The notes: generated from the letters alone by a model not told the origin. Numbered from the stretch's first letter, positions 7,390-16,554 are shown. The stretch is DNA of 64,000 bases from Ochrobactrum sp. Marseille-Q0166 (GCF_014397025.1 NZ_JACJUO010000002.1:473501-537500); one strand, 5' to 3'. A program made the numbers and translations.

Positions 7390-8622
7390 CTAAGCATGTT
7401 CAATCGTGTAAAGGCCGACATTGATCGCGCCTTCTTCAAATCCCCCTTCGCAATAGCAAAGGTAATATTCCCAAAGCCGCCGGAATTTATCGTCGAAACC
7501 AAGCTTTTGGATTTCCGGCCAGTTGGCGATGAAACGCTGACGCCATTCGGCAAGTGTCAGCGCATAGGAGTGGCCGAAATGCTCTGTCTCCTTTAACACC
7601 AGACCAGCCTTCACAAGATCACGCTCAAACACCTGATCTGAAGGCAAAAAGCCGCCCGGAAAGATGAATTTCTGGATGAAGTCGGCCTTGCGGCGATAGT
7701 CCTCGTAACGTGTTTCCTCGATCGAAATGACCTGTAAGACCGCTCTGCCGTTGGGTTTGAGGCACCGCTTCAGCGTTGCGAAATATTCAGGCCAATAGGC
7801 TTCGCCGACGGCCTCAAACATCTCGATTGATACAATGCGGTCGAACTGACCCTGAACATCGCGATAATCCTGCAAGCGCAGATCAACTGAATTATTCTGC
7901 CCCCTCTGCGCGACAAGCTGCGCTGCCCAGGCAAGCTGCGATGGCGAGAGGGTTATTCCCGTCACATGCGCACCCTGATGCTTTGCAAGATAGCTCGCCA
8001 GTGCACCCCAGCCACACCCGATTTCGAGAATTTTCTCGCCGTTCTCAACCGCCAGTTTCTCAGCGATACGCTGCAATTTTTGTCCCTGCGCACTCTCAAG
8101 GCTATCGCTCGTCTCGCTCCAGATTCCCGATGAATACAACATCGAAGGATCAAGCCATCGCGCATAGAAATCATTGCCGAGATCATAATGTGCTTCAATG
8201 TTTCGACGGCTTCCACGCCGCGTATTGGCATTAAGCAGATGGCCGATACGGTTCAATGCCCGCATCCAGATCGACCCGCGCAACGTAGAAAGCAACGTAT
8301 CGCGATTGCGCACCGCAAAACGGATGACCGAGGTCAGATCAGGGGATGTCCATTCACCCTCGATATAGGCTTGCGCAAAGCCAATATCCCCGCCCGTCAG
8401 CAACCGACGCAGGCTGTTCCACTTGATGATTTCGATCTTCGCTTCCGGTCCGGGTGAGGAGCCATTGGCGGCCAGAACCTCTCCACCGGGGAGTGAAAGC
8501 ACCAAGCGCCCATGCCGGACCTGTTTCAGCAGCCGCTTCAACACTATAGCCGAGGGGCTGAAAGCGGTCCGGTCTATCCGGCTTGACGCGGGTAGTCGAT
8601 GATATTCGTCGAGTTGGCTCAT
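7390..8622 (-). CDS. cfa: Cyclopropane-fatty-acyl-phospholipid synthase-like methyltransferase
   Basis: The 410-residue protein has the full CFA-synthase architecture: an N-terminal lipid-binding domain, the block NIEAHYDLGNDFYARWLDPSMLYSSGIW (about residues 140-168), and an SAM site KILEIGCGWGALA at about 195-207. These enzymes add a methylene or methyl group from S-adenosylmethionine to unsaturated acyl chains in membrane phospholipids. Its start overlaps the upstream DUF1365 stop by ATGA. In R. sphaeroides a homologue in the RpoE/ChrR regulon (UfaM) makes a methylated unsaturated fatty acid on the route to furan fatty acids, so the product here may be methylated rather than cyclopropanated. 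Confidence 0.88.
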   Translation of the reverse strand: MSQLDEYHRLPASSRIDRTAFSPSAIVLKRLLKQVRHGRLVLSLPGGEVLAANGSSPGPEAKIEIIKWNSLRRLLTGGDIGFAQAYIEGEWTSPDLTSVIRFAVRNRDTLLSTLRGSIWMRALNRIGHLLNANTRRGSRRNIEAHYDLGNDFYARWLDPSMLYSSGIWSETSDSLESAQGQKLQRIAEKLAVENGEKILEIGCGWGALASYLAKHQGAHVTGITLSPSQLAWAAQLVAQRGQNNSVDLRLQDYRDVQGQFDRIVSIEMFEAVGEAYWPEYFATLKRCLKPNGRAVLQVISIEETRYEDYRRKADFIQKFIFPGGFLPSDQVFERDLVKAGLVLKETEHFGHSYALTLAEWRQRFIANWPEIQKLGFDDKFRRLWEYYLCYCEGGFEEGAINVGLYTIEHA

Positions 8623-9428
8623 GCGGCCTTGTTCCTCTTTTGGACGGTCTCGTTACGAACAGATGTGATGGAAATCTCTGGCGGTGCGGGTCGTTTGCGC
8701 AAACCGATGCCCTTCAACCAGATTTTCAGCGCTTCCCAGTGAATACCGCCAACCACTTTCAAGGTGAGAAACGGAATTGCAAAGAAAGCGCGCAGCAAGG
8801 CTCCGTCAGTCAATTCAACCCGGTGCGCCTGATGGCGAGCCGTCAAAAGCAGACCTTCATCATCAAAACTGTTGATGCGGATCGCCAACTTGTCTGTCGG
8901 TGGAGTGACCTCAAATTCATATCGCAGCCTCATATCCATGAAGGGCGAGACGTAAAAAGCCTTGTCGCAGCTTTGCACGATGCGTCCGCTTGCAGCATCG
9001 TCGACCGGGATCATATAGCCATGGCGCTGGCGGAAGGTATTATCGACCTCCCAGAGGATCGCGACAATTTCGCCGCCACGATTATAGCAGAAGAAAACAC
9101 TCAGCGGATTGAAAGCCCAGCCCGCAATACGCGGCATGGTGAGCAGGCGGATAGCGCCGCCATCGGGCGTGACGCCGGCTACATCCATGGCACGTTCGAC
9201 CTGCAAGCGCAGCGACGTGGCCGATCCATCGCCCCTGTCTTTTCTATAGAATGAAAACAGATTGAAACGGTCGAGCGAAAACAGCTTCAACTTGCCATCA
9301 AGCGCTTCCAATTCATCGAGATCGAGCAGAAGCGAATAGATTTTATAAGCCAGCTTATGAACCTTTGGCCGTAAGCGCGCGTGGGTCACATGGCCGGGGA
9401 AAAGTGCAGACTGGAAGTTTTGGGTCAT
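8619..9428 (-). CDS. DUF1365 family protein
   Basis: The protein has 269 residues and the usual DUF1365 features: an opening QSALFPGHVTHARLRPKVH, the LFSFYRKDRG segment, GWAFNPLSVFFCYN and KAFYVSPFMDM. The start at 9428 gives an ATGA overlap with the amine-oxidase stop; an upstream in-frame start would overlap that gene by 70 bases and lacks family similarity. The family is of unknown biochemistry but nearly always occurs between a flavin amine-oxidase-like gene and a CFA-like methyltransferase, as here, implying a joint role in acyl-chain modification. Coupling by 4-bp overlaps on both sides indicates tight co-translation. Confidence 0.88.
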   Translation of the reverse strand: MTQNFQSALFPGHVTHARLRPKVHKLAYKIYSLLLDLDELEALDGKLKLFSLDRFNLFSFYRKDRGDGSATSLRLQVERAMDVAGVTPDGGAIRLLTMPRIAGWAFNPLSVFFCYNRGGEIVAILWEVDNTFRQRHGYMIPVDDAASGRIVQSCDKAFYVSPFMDMRLRYEFEVTPPTDKLAIRINSFDDEGLLLTARHQAHRVELTDGALLRAFFAIPFLTLKVVGGIHWEALKIWLKGIGLRKRPAPPEISITSVRNETVQKRNKAA

Positions 9429-10780
9429 GGCCGTATCCGCTCCCGGATCGGCAATGGTTGGCGAACAATGCGCCCACTTTCCTGCTCGACCTTCCATGGG
9501 CGGCGCAGACCACCCAGATCTTCCGCCACGGCGAGACCTGCCTGAAGCCCGTCCTCATGAAAGCCGGAGCCGAAATGCGCGCCACAGAACCAAGTCCGCC
9601 GCTGTCCTTGCAATGACCAGATTTCCTTCTGCGCACGATCCGTTGCCATGTCGAAAATCGGATGTTCATAGACCTCGCGCCGGATCACCAGCGCCTCGCG
9701 CGGCGCCCGACAAGGATTGAGTGTGACAAACGTCTCGGGTGCGCGGCCCAACGGTTGCAGGCGGTTCATCCAGTAGGTGATCGACGGCTGTGTTGGACCA
9801 GTGGCTGCATTGGTAAGATAATTCCAGCTCGACCACGCTGCACGGCGTTTTGGCATCAGCGTTACATCGCTATGCAACACCGCTTCATTGCGTGAATATT
9901 GAAACGCGCCGAGAATGCGGCTTTCATCGGCAGTCGGATCGGCCAGCATTCGCAAAGCCTGATCGGCATGGGTGGCGATCACGACATCGTCGAAAACATG
10001 GGAAACTCCGTTTCCGTCGAGCAACTCGACCAAACTTTCTGAACGGCGCACGGATTTGATGGGCGTCGAAAGCATGATGCGGTCTGCATAGGGTCTGGTG
10101 ATACGCTTTACATATTCCCGACTGCCCCCGGATACCGTACGCCAGATCGGCCTGTCACGAAGAGCCAGAAGTCCATGGTTGCAGCAAAAGCGCACGAAGC
10201 TTGCTGCCGGATATCGACCGACTTCCATGGCAGGGGTGGACCAGATCGCCGCCGCCATCGGATAAAGATGGTCATCACGGAAGGCGCGGCCATAATCATT
10301 GCGTGCCAGATAATCATCAAGCGAAATGCCACCCATGATGCCGAGATCTTTTGGCGCATTGCGATAAAAGCGCAGCAGATCACGGATCATCGACCAGAAG
10401 CGCAGACTGACCAGATTGGAGCGCTGGGCAAAGAGTCCGAAACCTGTGCCGCCTGAATATTCATATGCTCCGTTTCCGACTGAAACCGCAAACGACATGT
10501 TGGACGGGGCAGTCGGGACATCAAGCGCACGAAACAATGCAGTCAGATTGGGATAGGTCACTTCATTATAAACAATGAACCCTGTATCGACCGCGACCGG
10601 ACCGACGCTGCTCTCAAACTCGACGGTATTGCTGTGGCCGCCGATGCGATCAGATGCTTCAAAAACAGTCACATCATGACGTTTCGAGAGCAGCCACGCA
10701 GCAGACAGCCCTGAAATCCCGCTGCCGATAATCGCGATCTTGAGACGTCTAAAGCTACCCGGATGTTTCGTGATATCCAT
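9425..10780 (-). CDS. FAD-dependent amine-oxidase-like protein (lipid desaturase candidate)
   Basis: This is a 451-residue flavoprotein with a dinucleotide-binding motif at the N-terminus (IAIIGSGISGLSAAWLL, about residues 16-32) and the amine-oxidase second motif DRIGGHSNTVEF. The end carries the FAD-binding GSGFHEDGLQAGLAVAEDL. The start is the ATG at 10778-10780 behind AAAAGAGGG; a GTG 15 bases upstream is less well placed. Homologues in DUF1365/CFA clusters are poorly characterised. Related R. sphaeroides genes take part in acyl-chain desaturation toward furan fatty acids, so a lipid substrate is more likely than a free amine. It is the first gene of the operon. A TGATCC lies upstream (10914-10919, minus strand) but without a well-spaced -10. 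Confidence 0.82.
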   Translation of the reverse strand: MDITKHPGSFRRLKIAIIGSGISGLSAAWLLSKRHDVTVFEASDRIGGHSNTVEFESSVGPVAVDTGFIVYNEVTYPNLTALFRALDVPTAPSNMSFAVSVGNGAYEYSGGTGFGLFAQRSNLVSLRFWSMIRDLLRFYRNAPKDLGIMGGISLDDYLARNDYGRAFRDDHLYPMAAAIWSTPAMEVGRYPAASFVRFCCNHGLLALRDRPIWRTVSGGSREYVKRITRPYADRIMLSTPIKSVRRSESLVELLDGNGVSHVFDDVVIATHADQALRMLADPTADESRILGAFQYSRNEAVLHSDVTLMPKRRAAWSSWNYLTNAATGPTQPSITYWMNRLQPLGRAPETFVTLNPCRAPREALVIRREVYEHPIFDMATDRAQKEIWSLQGQRRTWFCGAHFGSGFHEDGLQAGLAVAEDLGGLRRPWKVEQESGRIVRQPLPIRERIRP

Positions 10781-10964
10781 AGTCCCTCTTTTCACCGCGC
10801 ACTTGGCTTGGCTCTCTGATACGTTTTCATCCTCTTACGTTTTGAGAGGGGGTTCGGTTCAATCGGCTGCTGAACTTTTTTAATTTTTTAAGCTGCTTAG
10901 GAAACCAAAAAGCAGGATCAAACGTATTGCATGCAGAAAACGCACTCCTCGCCAAAGGTTCGCC

Positions 10965-11744
10965 ATGCAACCCGGTCTTCTCTTCATTGTTGCCATTACG
11001 CTGTCTGTCACGATGACGCTTGCATGGGGGCTTGCACGCAAGAGCGGCAAAAGCGGCTGGATCGACGCAATCTGGTCTTTCTCAGTGGGTATAGGCGCAA
11101 TCGTAGCCGTTGTGCTTGCAGATGCGACATGGCAGCGGCGTTCGGCGATACTGATCCTTGTTCTGGCATGGTCGCTGCGCCTTGGCTTGCACATCACACA
11201 GCGAAGCGTGAGCCACGGTGACGACCCACGTTATGCAAAGCTGATAACAGAATGGGGTGAAAGCGCTTCCTCACGCCTTTTCTGGTTTTTGCAAATACAG
11301 GCTCTCGCAGCCTTCATTCTGGTTCTGTCGGTCTATCTCGCTGCCATCAGCCGCCCCGGCTTCCCAATTTTCTGGGACATGATTGCCGTTGCGATCATCG
11401 CCGTGGCACTGATGGGTGAAGCGCTGTCTGACTCTCAGCTTGCACGGTTTCGCAAAACGCCGGAGGCCAAAACTGAAATTTGCGAAACCGGCCTCTGGGC
11501 CTATTCCCGTCATCCAAACTATTTTTTTGAATGGCTGTTCTGGTGTGCATGGCCGCTGATGGCGATCACCGCATCGCCGTGGAGCTGGCTGTCGCTGCTC
11601 GCTCCGATCCAGATGTACTGGCTGCTGGTGCATGTCTCCGGCATCCCGCCGCTAGAACAACATATGTTGAAATCGCGCGGTGAAAAATTTCGCGCCGTGC
11701 AACAGCGTGTCAATGCGTTTTTCCCCGGCCCTCCAAAGAGCTAA
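10965..11744 (+). CDS. DUF1295 (steroid 5-alpha-reductase-like) membrane protein
   Basis: The 259-residue protein has six or seven hydrophobic segments and the C-terminal pattern of DUF1295 and isoprenylcysteine methyltransferase-like proteins: KTEICETGLWAYSRHPNYFFEWLFW around residues 165-190, then GIPPLEQHMLKSRGEKFRAVQQR. It is transcribed divergently from the flavoprotein/DUF1365/CFA operon, sharing a 184-bp upstream region. DUF1295 genes recur in the same neighbourhoods in other proteobacteria, so it probably belongs to the same lipid-modification module. Catalysis (reduction or methyl transfer) is not established. Confidence 0.85.
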   Translation: MQPGLLFIVAITLSVTMTLAWGLARKSGKSGWIDAIWSFSVGIGAIVAVVLADATWQRRSAILILVLAWSLRLGLHITQRSVSHGDDPRYAKLITEWGESASSRLFWFLQIQALAAFILVLSVYLAAISRPGFPIFWDMIAVAIIAVALMGEALSDSQLARFRKTPEAKTEICETGLWAYSRHPNYFFEWLFWCAWPLMAITASPWSWLSLLAPIQMYWLLVHVSGIPPLEQHMLKSRGEKFRAVQQRVNAFFPGPPKS

Positions 11745-11906
11745 ACACACCAGCGTCCGAAATTTTCAGTAAAGTTGATCTTTCATAAAGTTTCGTCCCG
11801 TAGTTTTTGATATTCTCTAAATATTCAAATAAGTATAATTTATATGACCAACGGAAAGCTAAAAGCAGAACGTTGAAACTCATCACTTTCTGCGGGAGCA
11901 TAAAAA

Positions 11907-12320
11907 TTGCAACGAATAACAATTACCGTTGATGATGACCTGATGCACGACCTCGATGCATTAATTGCCCGAAAAGGCTATGCCAATCGTTCTGAGGCAG
12001 TTCGTGACCTTGTCAGATCCAGCATAGGTGAAGCAGACATTGCAGCTGATGAGGCCCGGCATTGTGTGGGTGTATTAAGCTACGTTTACCAGCATGATGC
12101 GCGCGATTTGGCGAAAAAACTCACGGCTTCGCATCATGACCATCATCAAATGTCCGTCGCTTCGTTGCATGTCCATATGAATGAAGAGCTGTGCCTTGAA
12201 GTCAGCCTCCTTCGCGGGGCGGTGAAGGATGTTAAGCAATTTGCGAATTCAATCATTTCGCAACGCGCTGTCGTTTATGGCGATGTGTCCATCATTCCGC
12301 ATGAACCTCACGAGCATTAG
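11907..12320 (+). CDS. nikR: Nickel-responsive regulator NikR
   Basis: This is a 137-residue ribbon-helix-helix repressor. The N-terminal RHH domain (RITITVDDDLMHDLDALIARKG) is followed by an ACT-like domain with the high-affinity nickel ligands at His77, His88, His90 and Cys96 (LHVHMNEELC), equivalent to E. coli His76, His87, His89 and Cys95. The start is TTG at 11907, preceded by GCGGGAG at suitable distance. A histidine-rich linker (HHDHH, 76-80) is slightly richer than usual. It heads the nickel/urease block and probably represses nickel uptake genes when nickel is replete; its operators are not obvious by eye. Confidence 0.94.
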   Translation: MQRITITVDDDLMHDLDALIARKGYANRSEAVRDLVRSSIGEADIAADEARHCVGVLSYVYQHDARDLAKKLTASHHDHHQMSVASLHVHMNEELCLEVSLLRGAVKDVKQFANSIISQRAVVYGDVSIIPHEPHEH

Positions 12321-12453
12321 GCATCTCAAATCAATATAGCGACCGGTTTTCAACATATGTCATAAAACATCGTATTGAAATTATTGCTTTAATGTAGCTA
12401 ATCGGCATATTCCCTACGTGATTTGGTATCTCGTTTCGAAATAGTGGACACTC

Positions 12454-13692
12454 ATGGATATTACCGTTCTCATATTTCTGCTTGTCTATCTGGCGATGGG
12501 TTGCGGTACTTTACCAGGTTTCAAAGTCGATCGAACGGGTGCTGCAATTATCGGATCACTCGCAATGCTTGTGGCGGGCAGTCTCACTGCGCAAGCTGCA
12601 TGGAACGCGATTGACTACAAGACTTTGGGCATGTTGTTCGGCCTGATGGTGGTATCAGCCGGCTTTTCTGTTGCGGGATTTTATGGCTGGGTTGCAAAGC
12701 GCGTAACGGAGCTGCCACTCTCACCGCCGTTGCTGGTCGGCGTGATGATTATTGTAGGCGCATCATTTTCGGCATTTCTGACGAAAGATGTGGTTGCAGT
12801 GGCTATGACACCCTTGCTGGTTTCAGTGAGTCTGGCGAGGGGGCTTAATCCTGTACCCTTTCTTCTTGCTTTCTGCTTTGCCGTTAATACGGGTTCAACT
12901 GCCACGTTGATTGGTAGCCCGCAAAACATGATTACCGCACAGCAACTCGGACTTTCGTTTAACGGATTCCTGAAAATAGCGGCCATACCTGCATTGCTGT
13001 CATTGCCGATTGTATGGGGTGTTATTGTTTTCGCATACCGGGGCCGGTGGGAGCTAAAGACGCAAGCTGCAAAAGGTGTTGATGTTTCACAGGCGGGAAA
13101 AATCGATGTTCAGGAAACAGTAAAGACGGGTCTGGTCGCGCTGGTTGTGATCGGATTGTTTATCTTCAGTGATTTGCCGCGCGAGCTTGTAGCGATGGGG
13201 GGCGCAGGGATTCTCCTTATCAGTCGAAAAGTCTCATCACATGATATGCTCAAACAGGTTGATGGCGATTTGCTGCTGCTGATCATGGGTCTGTTTATTG
13301 TGAATGCGGCCATCGCAGCGACGGAAATTCCGCAGGATTTGCTTAATCATTTGCGCGAGGCAGGGCTTGACTTGAACGATCCGCTTACTTTGCTCTTTGT
13401 CGGTGGCGTTTTGAGTAATCTGGTCGGAAACAACCCAGCCGTGATGCTGCTTGTACCATATCTTCATTCAGGCGCAGGTGCCGATGCGCTGGGAGCTGCT
13501 TTGGCTTTGGGAACAGGTTTTTCAAGTAATATGATCGTTTTTGGAAGCCTTGCGGGCATTATTGTCGTTGAACAAGCGGGGGATCGCGGAATTAAAATAT
13601 CATTTATGGAATTTGCCAGAACTGGCATTATTGTAATGCTTCTGTGTATGATTGTTGCAGCTTCGTGGATTTATGTCTTAACCAAATTCTAA
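12454..13692 (+). CDS. ArsB/NhaD/SLC13-superfamily permease
   Basis: This 412-residue polytopic membrane protein has about eleven hydrophobic segments. Features are FSAFLTKDVVAVAMTPLLV (about residues 105-125), NTGSTATLIGSPQNM (146-160) and a second pseudo-repeat LVGNNPAVMLLVPYL (about 325-340). The paired helical-hairpin motifs with T/S-rich turns place it in the ion transporter superfamily (anion permeases, ArsB, NhaD); the substrate cannot be read from sequence. It follows nikR by 133 bp in the same direction and precedes urease, so it could be under nickel control or move a nickel counter-ligand such as a carboxylate; that is inference. Confidence 0.82.
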   Translation: MDITVLIFLLVYLAMGCGTLPGFKVDRTGAAIIGSLAMLVAGSLTAQAAWNAIDYKTLGMLFGLMVVSAGFSVAGFYGWVAKRVTELPLSPPLLVGVMIIVGASFSAFLTKDVVAVAMTPLLVSVSLARGLNPVPFLLAFCFAVNTGSTATLIGSPQNMITAQQLGLSFNGFLKIAAIPALLSLPIVWGVIVFAYRGRWELKTQAAKGVDVSQAGKIDVQETVKTGLVALVVIGLFIFSDLPRELVAMGGAGILLISRKVSSHDMLKQVDGDLLLLIMGLFIVNAAIAATEIPQDLLNHLREAGLDLNDPLTLLFVGGVLSNLVGNNPAVMLLVPYLHSGAGADALGAALALGTGFSSNMIVFGSLAGIIVVEQAGDRGIKISFMEFARTGIIVMLLCMIVAASWIYVLTKF

Positions 13693-13930
13693 TTGATATA
13701 ATTTAATAGAGAATTTTCGAAAAAAATAAATCCTATTGATCAATATATCAATACTGCAAACTTCTTTTGACTGTTAATAATTATCTTATAATTTTAATTA
13801 TTTATTTGTAAAATAAGTATTGATCCCAAGCGACCTGATTGCTAGCTTGTACGCGGTGGTTTAATCGAGGGGAGCAACTTTAAGGGCTGCTGCATGCCAT
13901 CTCCCCATTGTCTTTGTACGGAGGTTACGT
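13693..13930 (+). promoter_or_regulatory. AT-rich leader/promoter region of the urease operon
   Basis: This 238-bp gap is strongly AT-rich in its first half. It contains the palindrome TATTGATCAATA (13734-13745), an ATCAATAC right after it (about 13748-13755) and GTATTGAT at 13818-13825, which together form inverted half-sites. A strong ribosome site, GGAGGT, precedes ureA. No gene is seen. The half-sites are candidates for a regulator site or nucleoid-protein binding. They do not match the E. coli NikR GTATGA half-site exactly. Confidence 0.4.
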
Positions 13931-14233
13931 ATGCATTTCACGCCGCGAGAGATTGACAAGCTCATGATTCATACGCTGGCGATTGTCGCGCAGCGTCGTA
14001 AAGATCAGGGTTTGAAGCTGAATCATCCTGAAACCGTATCTTTGATTGCGGCGGCGGCACTTGAAGGTGCACGTGCAGGCAAGACGCTTGAAGAGGTCAT
14101 GGAACTTGCCCGTAAGACCATCACAAAAGATGATGTGATGGAGGGCGTTGTTGAGATGATCCCTTATGTACAGGTTGAAGCTGTTTTCACTGATGGTAGC
14201 CGGCTTGTCACTGTTCACGATCCAATCCAATAA
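13931..14233 (+). CDS. ureA: Urease gamma subunit
   Basis: The 100-residue protein is a full-length UreA: it opens with [34 protein letters not shown] and continues through [23 protein letters not shown] to [20 protein letters not shown]. It forms the small structural subunit of the (UreABC)3 urease, which hydrolyses urea to ammonia and carbamate in the cytoplasm. A perfect GGAGGT lies 6 bases before ATG. It is the first gene of ureABCEFGD and 20 bp before ureB. Confidence 0.97.
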   Translation: MHFTPREIDKLMIHTLAIVAQRRKDQGLKLNHPETVSLIAAAALEGARAGKTLEEVMELARKTITKDDVMEGVVEMIPYVQVEAVFTDGSRLVTVHDPIQ

Positions 14234-14253
14234 TTCCCACAGGAGGCTTAGTT

Positions 14254-14664
14254 ATGGCTGCAGATAATACAAAGACTCCTGTTGGAGGTCTGGTTCTCGG
14301 CAAAGGTGATATTGAGATCAATGCCGGTTATCCAACCACAACACTGAAGGTTCGCAACACGGGTGACCGCCCTATTCAGGTGGGTTCCCATTATCATTTC
14401 TTTGAAGTGAATTCGGATCTCGAATTCGACCGCGAACAGGCATTCGGCAAGCGCCTTAACATTCCTGCAACCACCGCTTTGCGCTTTGAGCCGGGTGACG
14501 AGAAGCAGGTTGTTCTGGTGCCCTATCAGGGCAAGCAGCGCGTTCTCGGCTTTAACGGTCTGGTGAATGGCTGGGTTGGCGAAGAAAGCTACAACGAATC
14601 CCGTCCACGTCTGACGGATGCAATGGAACGCGTTGAGCGCTACGGCTTTAAAAACAAAGCTTGA
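14254..14664 (+). CDS. ureB: Urease beta subunit
   Basis: This 136-residue protein shows the UreB pattern [36 protein letters not shown] (about residues 17-52) and [25 protein letters not shown]. It is somewhat longer than minimal UreB proteins (about 101-110) because of an N-terminal extension ([17 protein letters not shown]) and a C-terminal tail ([16 protein letters not shown]). It is separate from ureA, as in Klebsiella and Brucella and unlike Helicobacter. AGGAGG precedes the start. Confidence 0.97.
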   Translation: MAADNTKTPVGGLVLGKGDIEINAGYPTTTLKVRNTGDRPIQVGSHYHFFEVNSDLEFDREQAFGKRLNIPATTALRFEPGDEKQVVLVPYQGKQRVLGFNGLVNGWVGEESYNESRPRLTDAMERVERYGFKNKA

Positions 14665-14700
14665 TTGCCCGCTCCGAAAACCAGCGAACAGGATACTGAA

Positions 14701-16413
14701 ATGGCTAAAATCTCACGGCAGCAATATTCGGATTTGTATGGTCCAACCACGGGCGATAAAATCCGTCTGGGCGACACGGATCTTTATATCGAGATCGAAA
14801 AAGACCTTCGCGTTTATGGTGAAGAAGCGGTTTATGGCGGCGGCAAGACCCTGCGTGACGGCATGGGCTATGACAACGAACTGACAAGCTCTGCCGGCGC
14901 ACCGGATCTGGTTATTACCAATGTGACAATCGTTGATGCTGTTCAGGGCGTTATCAAAGCAGACGTCGGTATTAAAAACGGCCTCATTTACGGCATTGGT
15001 AAAGCCGGCAATCCGTCCACCATGTCGGGTGTTACGTTGCCTCTCGGACCGGGAACCGATGCAATCTCGGGCGAGCATCTCATTTTGACGGCAGGCGGCA
15101 TTGACGCGCACGTTCACTTCATTTCGCCACAGCAGGCACAAGCGGCTCTTAGCAACGGTGTAACGACGCTGTTTGGCGGCGGTGTGGGCCCAACGGACGG
15201 TACGAACGGCACAACCATTACGCCGGGAACCTGGAACATCGAAATGATGTTGCGTTCTTTTGACAGCTGGCCGGTAAATGCGGGCGTTCTCGGCAAGGGC
15301 AATTCGTCCTCGGTAGTAACGATCGAAGAGCAGATCAGAGCCGGCGCGATGGGTCTTAAAATCCATGAAGACTGGGGCAGTACGCCGGAAGCAATCCGCA
15401 CATCGCTGACTGTTGCGGATAAATTTGATATTCAGGTCTGTATCCACACCGATACGCTGAACGAAGCCGGTTTCGTTGAAAACACGATTGCCGCTTTTGA
15501 AGGCCGCACCATCCACACCTATCACACCGAAGGTGCAGGCGGCGGACATGCGCCCGATATCATCCGTGTTGCAGGCCAGTCGAACGTCATTCCAAGCTCG
15601 ACCAATCCGACACTGCCTTATGGCATCAATTCGCAGGCCGAATTGTTCGATATGACAATGATCTGTCACAATCTCAGCCCGAAGATTCCGACCGACGTTG
15701 CTTTCGCTGAAAGCCGCGTGCGCCCGGAAACCATTGCAGCTGAAAACGTGCTGCATGATATTGGTGCTATCTCTATCCTGTCGAGCGACAGTCAGGCCAT
15801 GGGTCGCGTCGGTGAAAACTGGATGCGCACCATCCAGACGGCGCATCTGATGAAGACCCGCTTCGGTGCTTATGACGGTGACAAATCCGGCAACGACAAC
15901 CAGCGCGTGCTGCGTTTCGTTTCCAAGGTTACGATCAATCCGGCGATTGCCCAGGGCGTTTCGCATGTTGTGGGTTCGATCGAAATCGGCAAAATGGCGG
16001 ACCTCGTGCTATGGGAACCTGCATTCTTTGGTGCCAAGCCAAAGATGGTTATCAAGGGCGGCATGATCTCATGGGCGCTCATGGGTGATCCGAACGCATC
16101 GCTGCCGACGCCGCAGCCAGTCATATATCGTCCAATGTACGGACAATTCGGTTCCGCATCGCCGAAAACCCGTGTCACTTTCACATCGGCGGCCGGTTTC
16201 GAGAATGGCATCGTGGACCGTTATGAACTGAAATCTCAGGTCGTGCCGGTGTACAACACACGCGCCATCAGCAAGGAATCAATGGTGCGCAACAATGCAT
16301 TGCCAACCATTGAAGTGAACCCTGAAACCTTCGCTGTTACTGTTGACGGCAAGCACGCCACTGTTGAGCCCGCGACGAGTGTGCCTCTGACGCAGCTTTA
16401 TTTCTTCAGCTGA
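14701..16413 (+). CDS. ureC: Urease alpha (catalytic) subunit
   Basis: The protein has 570 residues with the start at ATG 14701 ([20 protein letters not shown]); a further upstream in-frame start adds 12 atypical residues. Active-site elements are visible: GGIDAHVHF (two Ni-binding His), GLKIHEDWG (carbamylated Lys), [12 protein letters not shown] and [16 protein letters not shown] (Ni-binding His), and [12 protein letters not shown] (Asp). The flap reads MICHNLSP, keeping the flap Cys and catalytic His but with Asn where many ureases have a second His. All metal ligands are present, so an active nickel enzyme is expected. Confidence 0.97.
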   Translation: MAKISRQQYSDLYGPTTGDKIRLGDTDLYIEIEKDLRVYGEEAVYGGGKTLRDGMGYDNELTSSAGAPDLVITNVTIVDAVQGVIKADVGIKNGLIYGIGKAGNPSTMSGVTLPLGPGTDAISGEHLILTAGGIDAHVHFISPQQAQAALSNGVTTLFGGGVGPTDGTNGTTITPGTWNIEMMLRSFDSWPVNAGVLGKGNSSSVVTIEEQIRAGAMGLKIHEDWGSTPEAIRTSLTVADKFDIQVCIHTDTLNEAGFVENTIAAFEGRTIHTYHTEGAGGGHAPDIIRVAGQSNVIPSSTNPTLPYGINSQAELFDMTMICHNLSPKIPTDVAFAESRVRPETIAAENVLHDIGAISILSSDSQAMGRVGENWMRTIQTAHLMKTRFGAYDGDKSGNDNQRVLRFVSKVTINPAIAQGVSHVVGSIEIGKMADLVLWEPAFFGAKPKMVIKGGMISWALMGDPNASLPTPQPVIYRPMYGQFGSASPKTRVTFTSAAGFENGIVDRYELKSQVVPVYNTRAISKESMVRNNALPTIEVNPETFAVTVDGKHATVEPATSVPLTQLYFFS

Positions 16414-16424
16414 TGTAAAATTCA

Positions 16425-16447
16425 CGGGAGGGTTATCAGCCCTCCCG
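16425..16447 (+). promoter_or_regulatory. Intercistronic hairpin between ureC and ureE
   Basis: A perfect 8-bp stem (CGGGAGGG / CCCTCCCG) with a 7-base loop sits 12 bases after the ureC stop, inside the 141-bp ureC-ureE gap. There is no T-run after it, so it is more likely an mRNA-stabilising or partial attenuating structure separating structural from accessory genes than a full terminator. Confidence 0.5.
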
Positions 16448-16554
16448 CGTTCACTTAAAAAGTTTCGTTTTCGCTTTGAATGCAATGCAGAATAATGCCG
16501 CTTTCAGCTGCATTTCCGACTGCCGGATATGAAGCATAAGCTTCCGGAGGAACT

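Noticed and set aside
10914..10936. Second sigma-E promoter for the lipid operon, based on TGATCC on the minus strand
   Set aside because: The nearest TAAG is at 15-base rather than 18-base spacing; not strong enough to annotate.
14713..15966. 417-residue minus-strand open frame opposite ureC
   Set aside because: It is an antisense shadow of ureC with no recognisable domain and atypical composition; ureC is certain.
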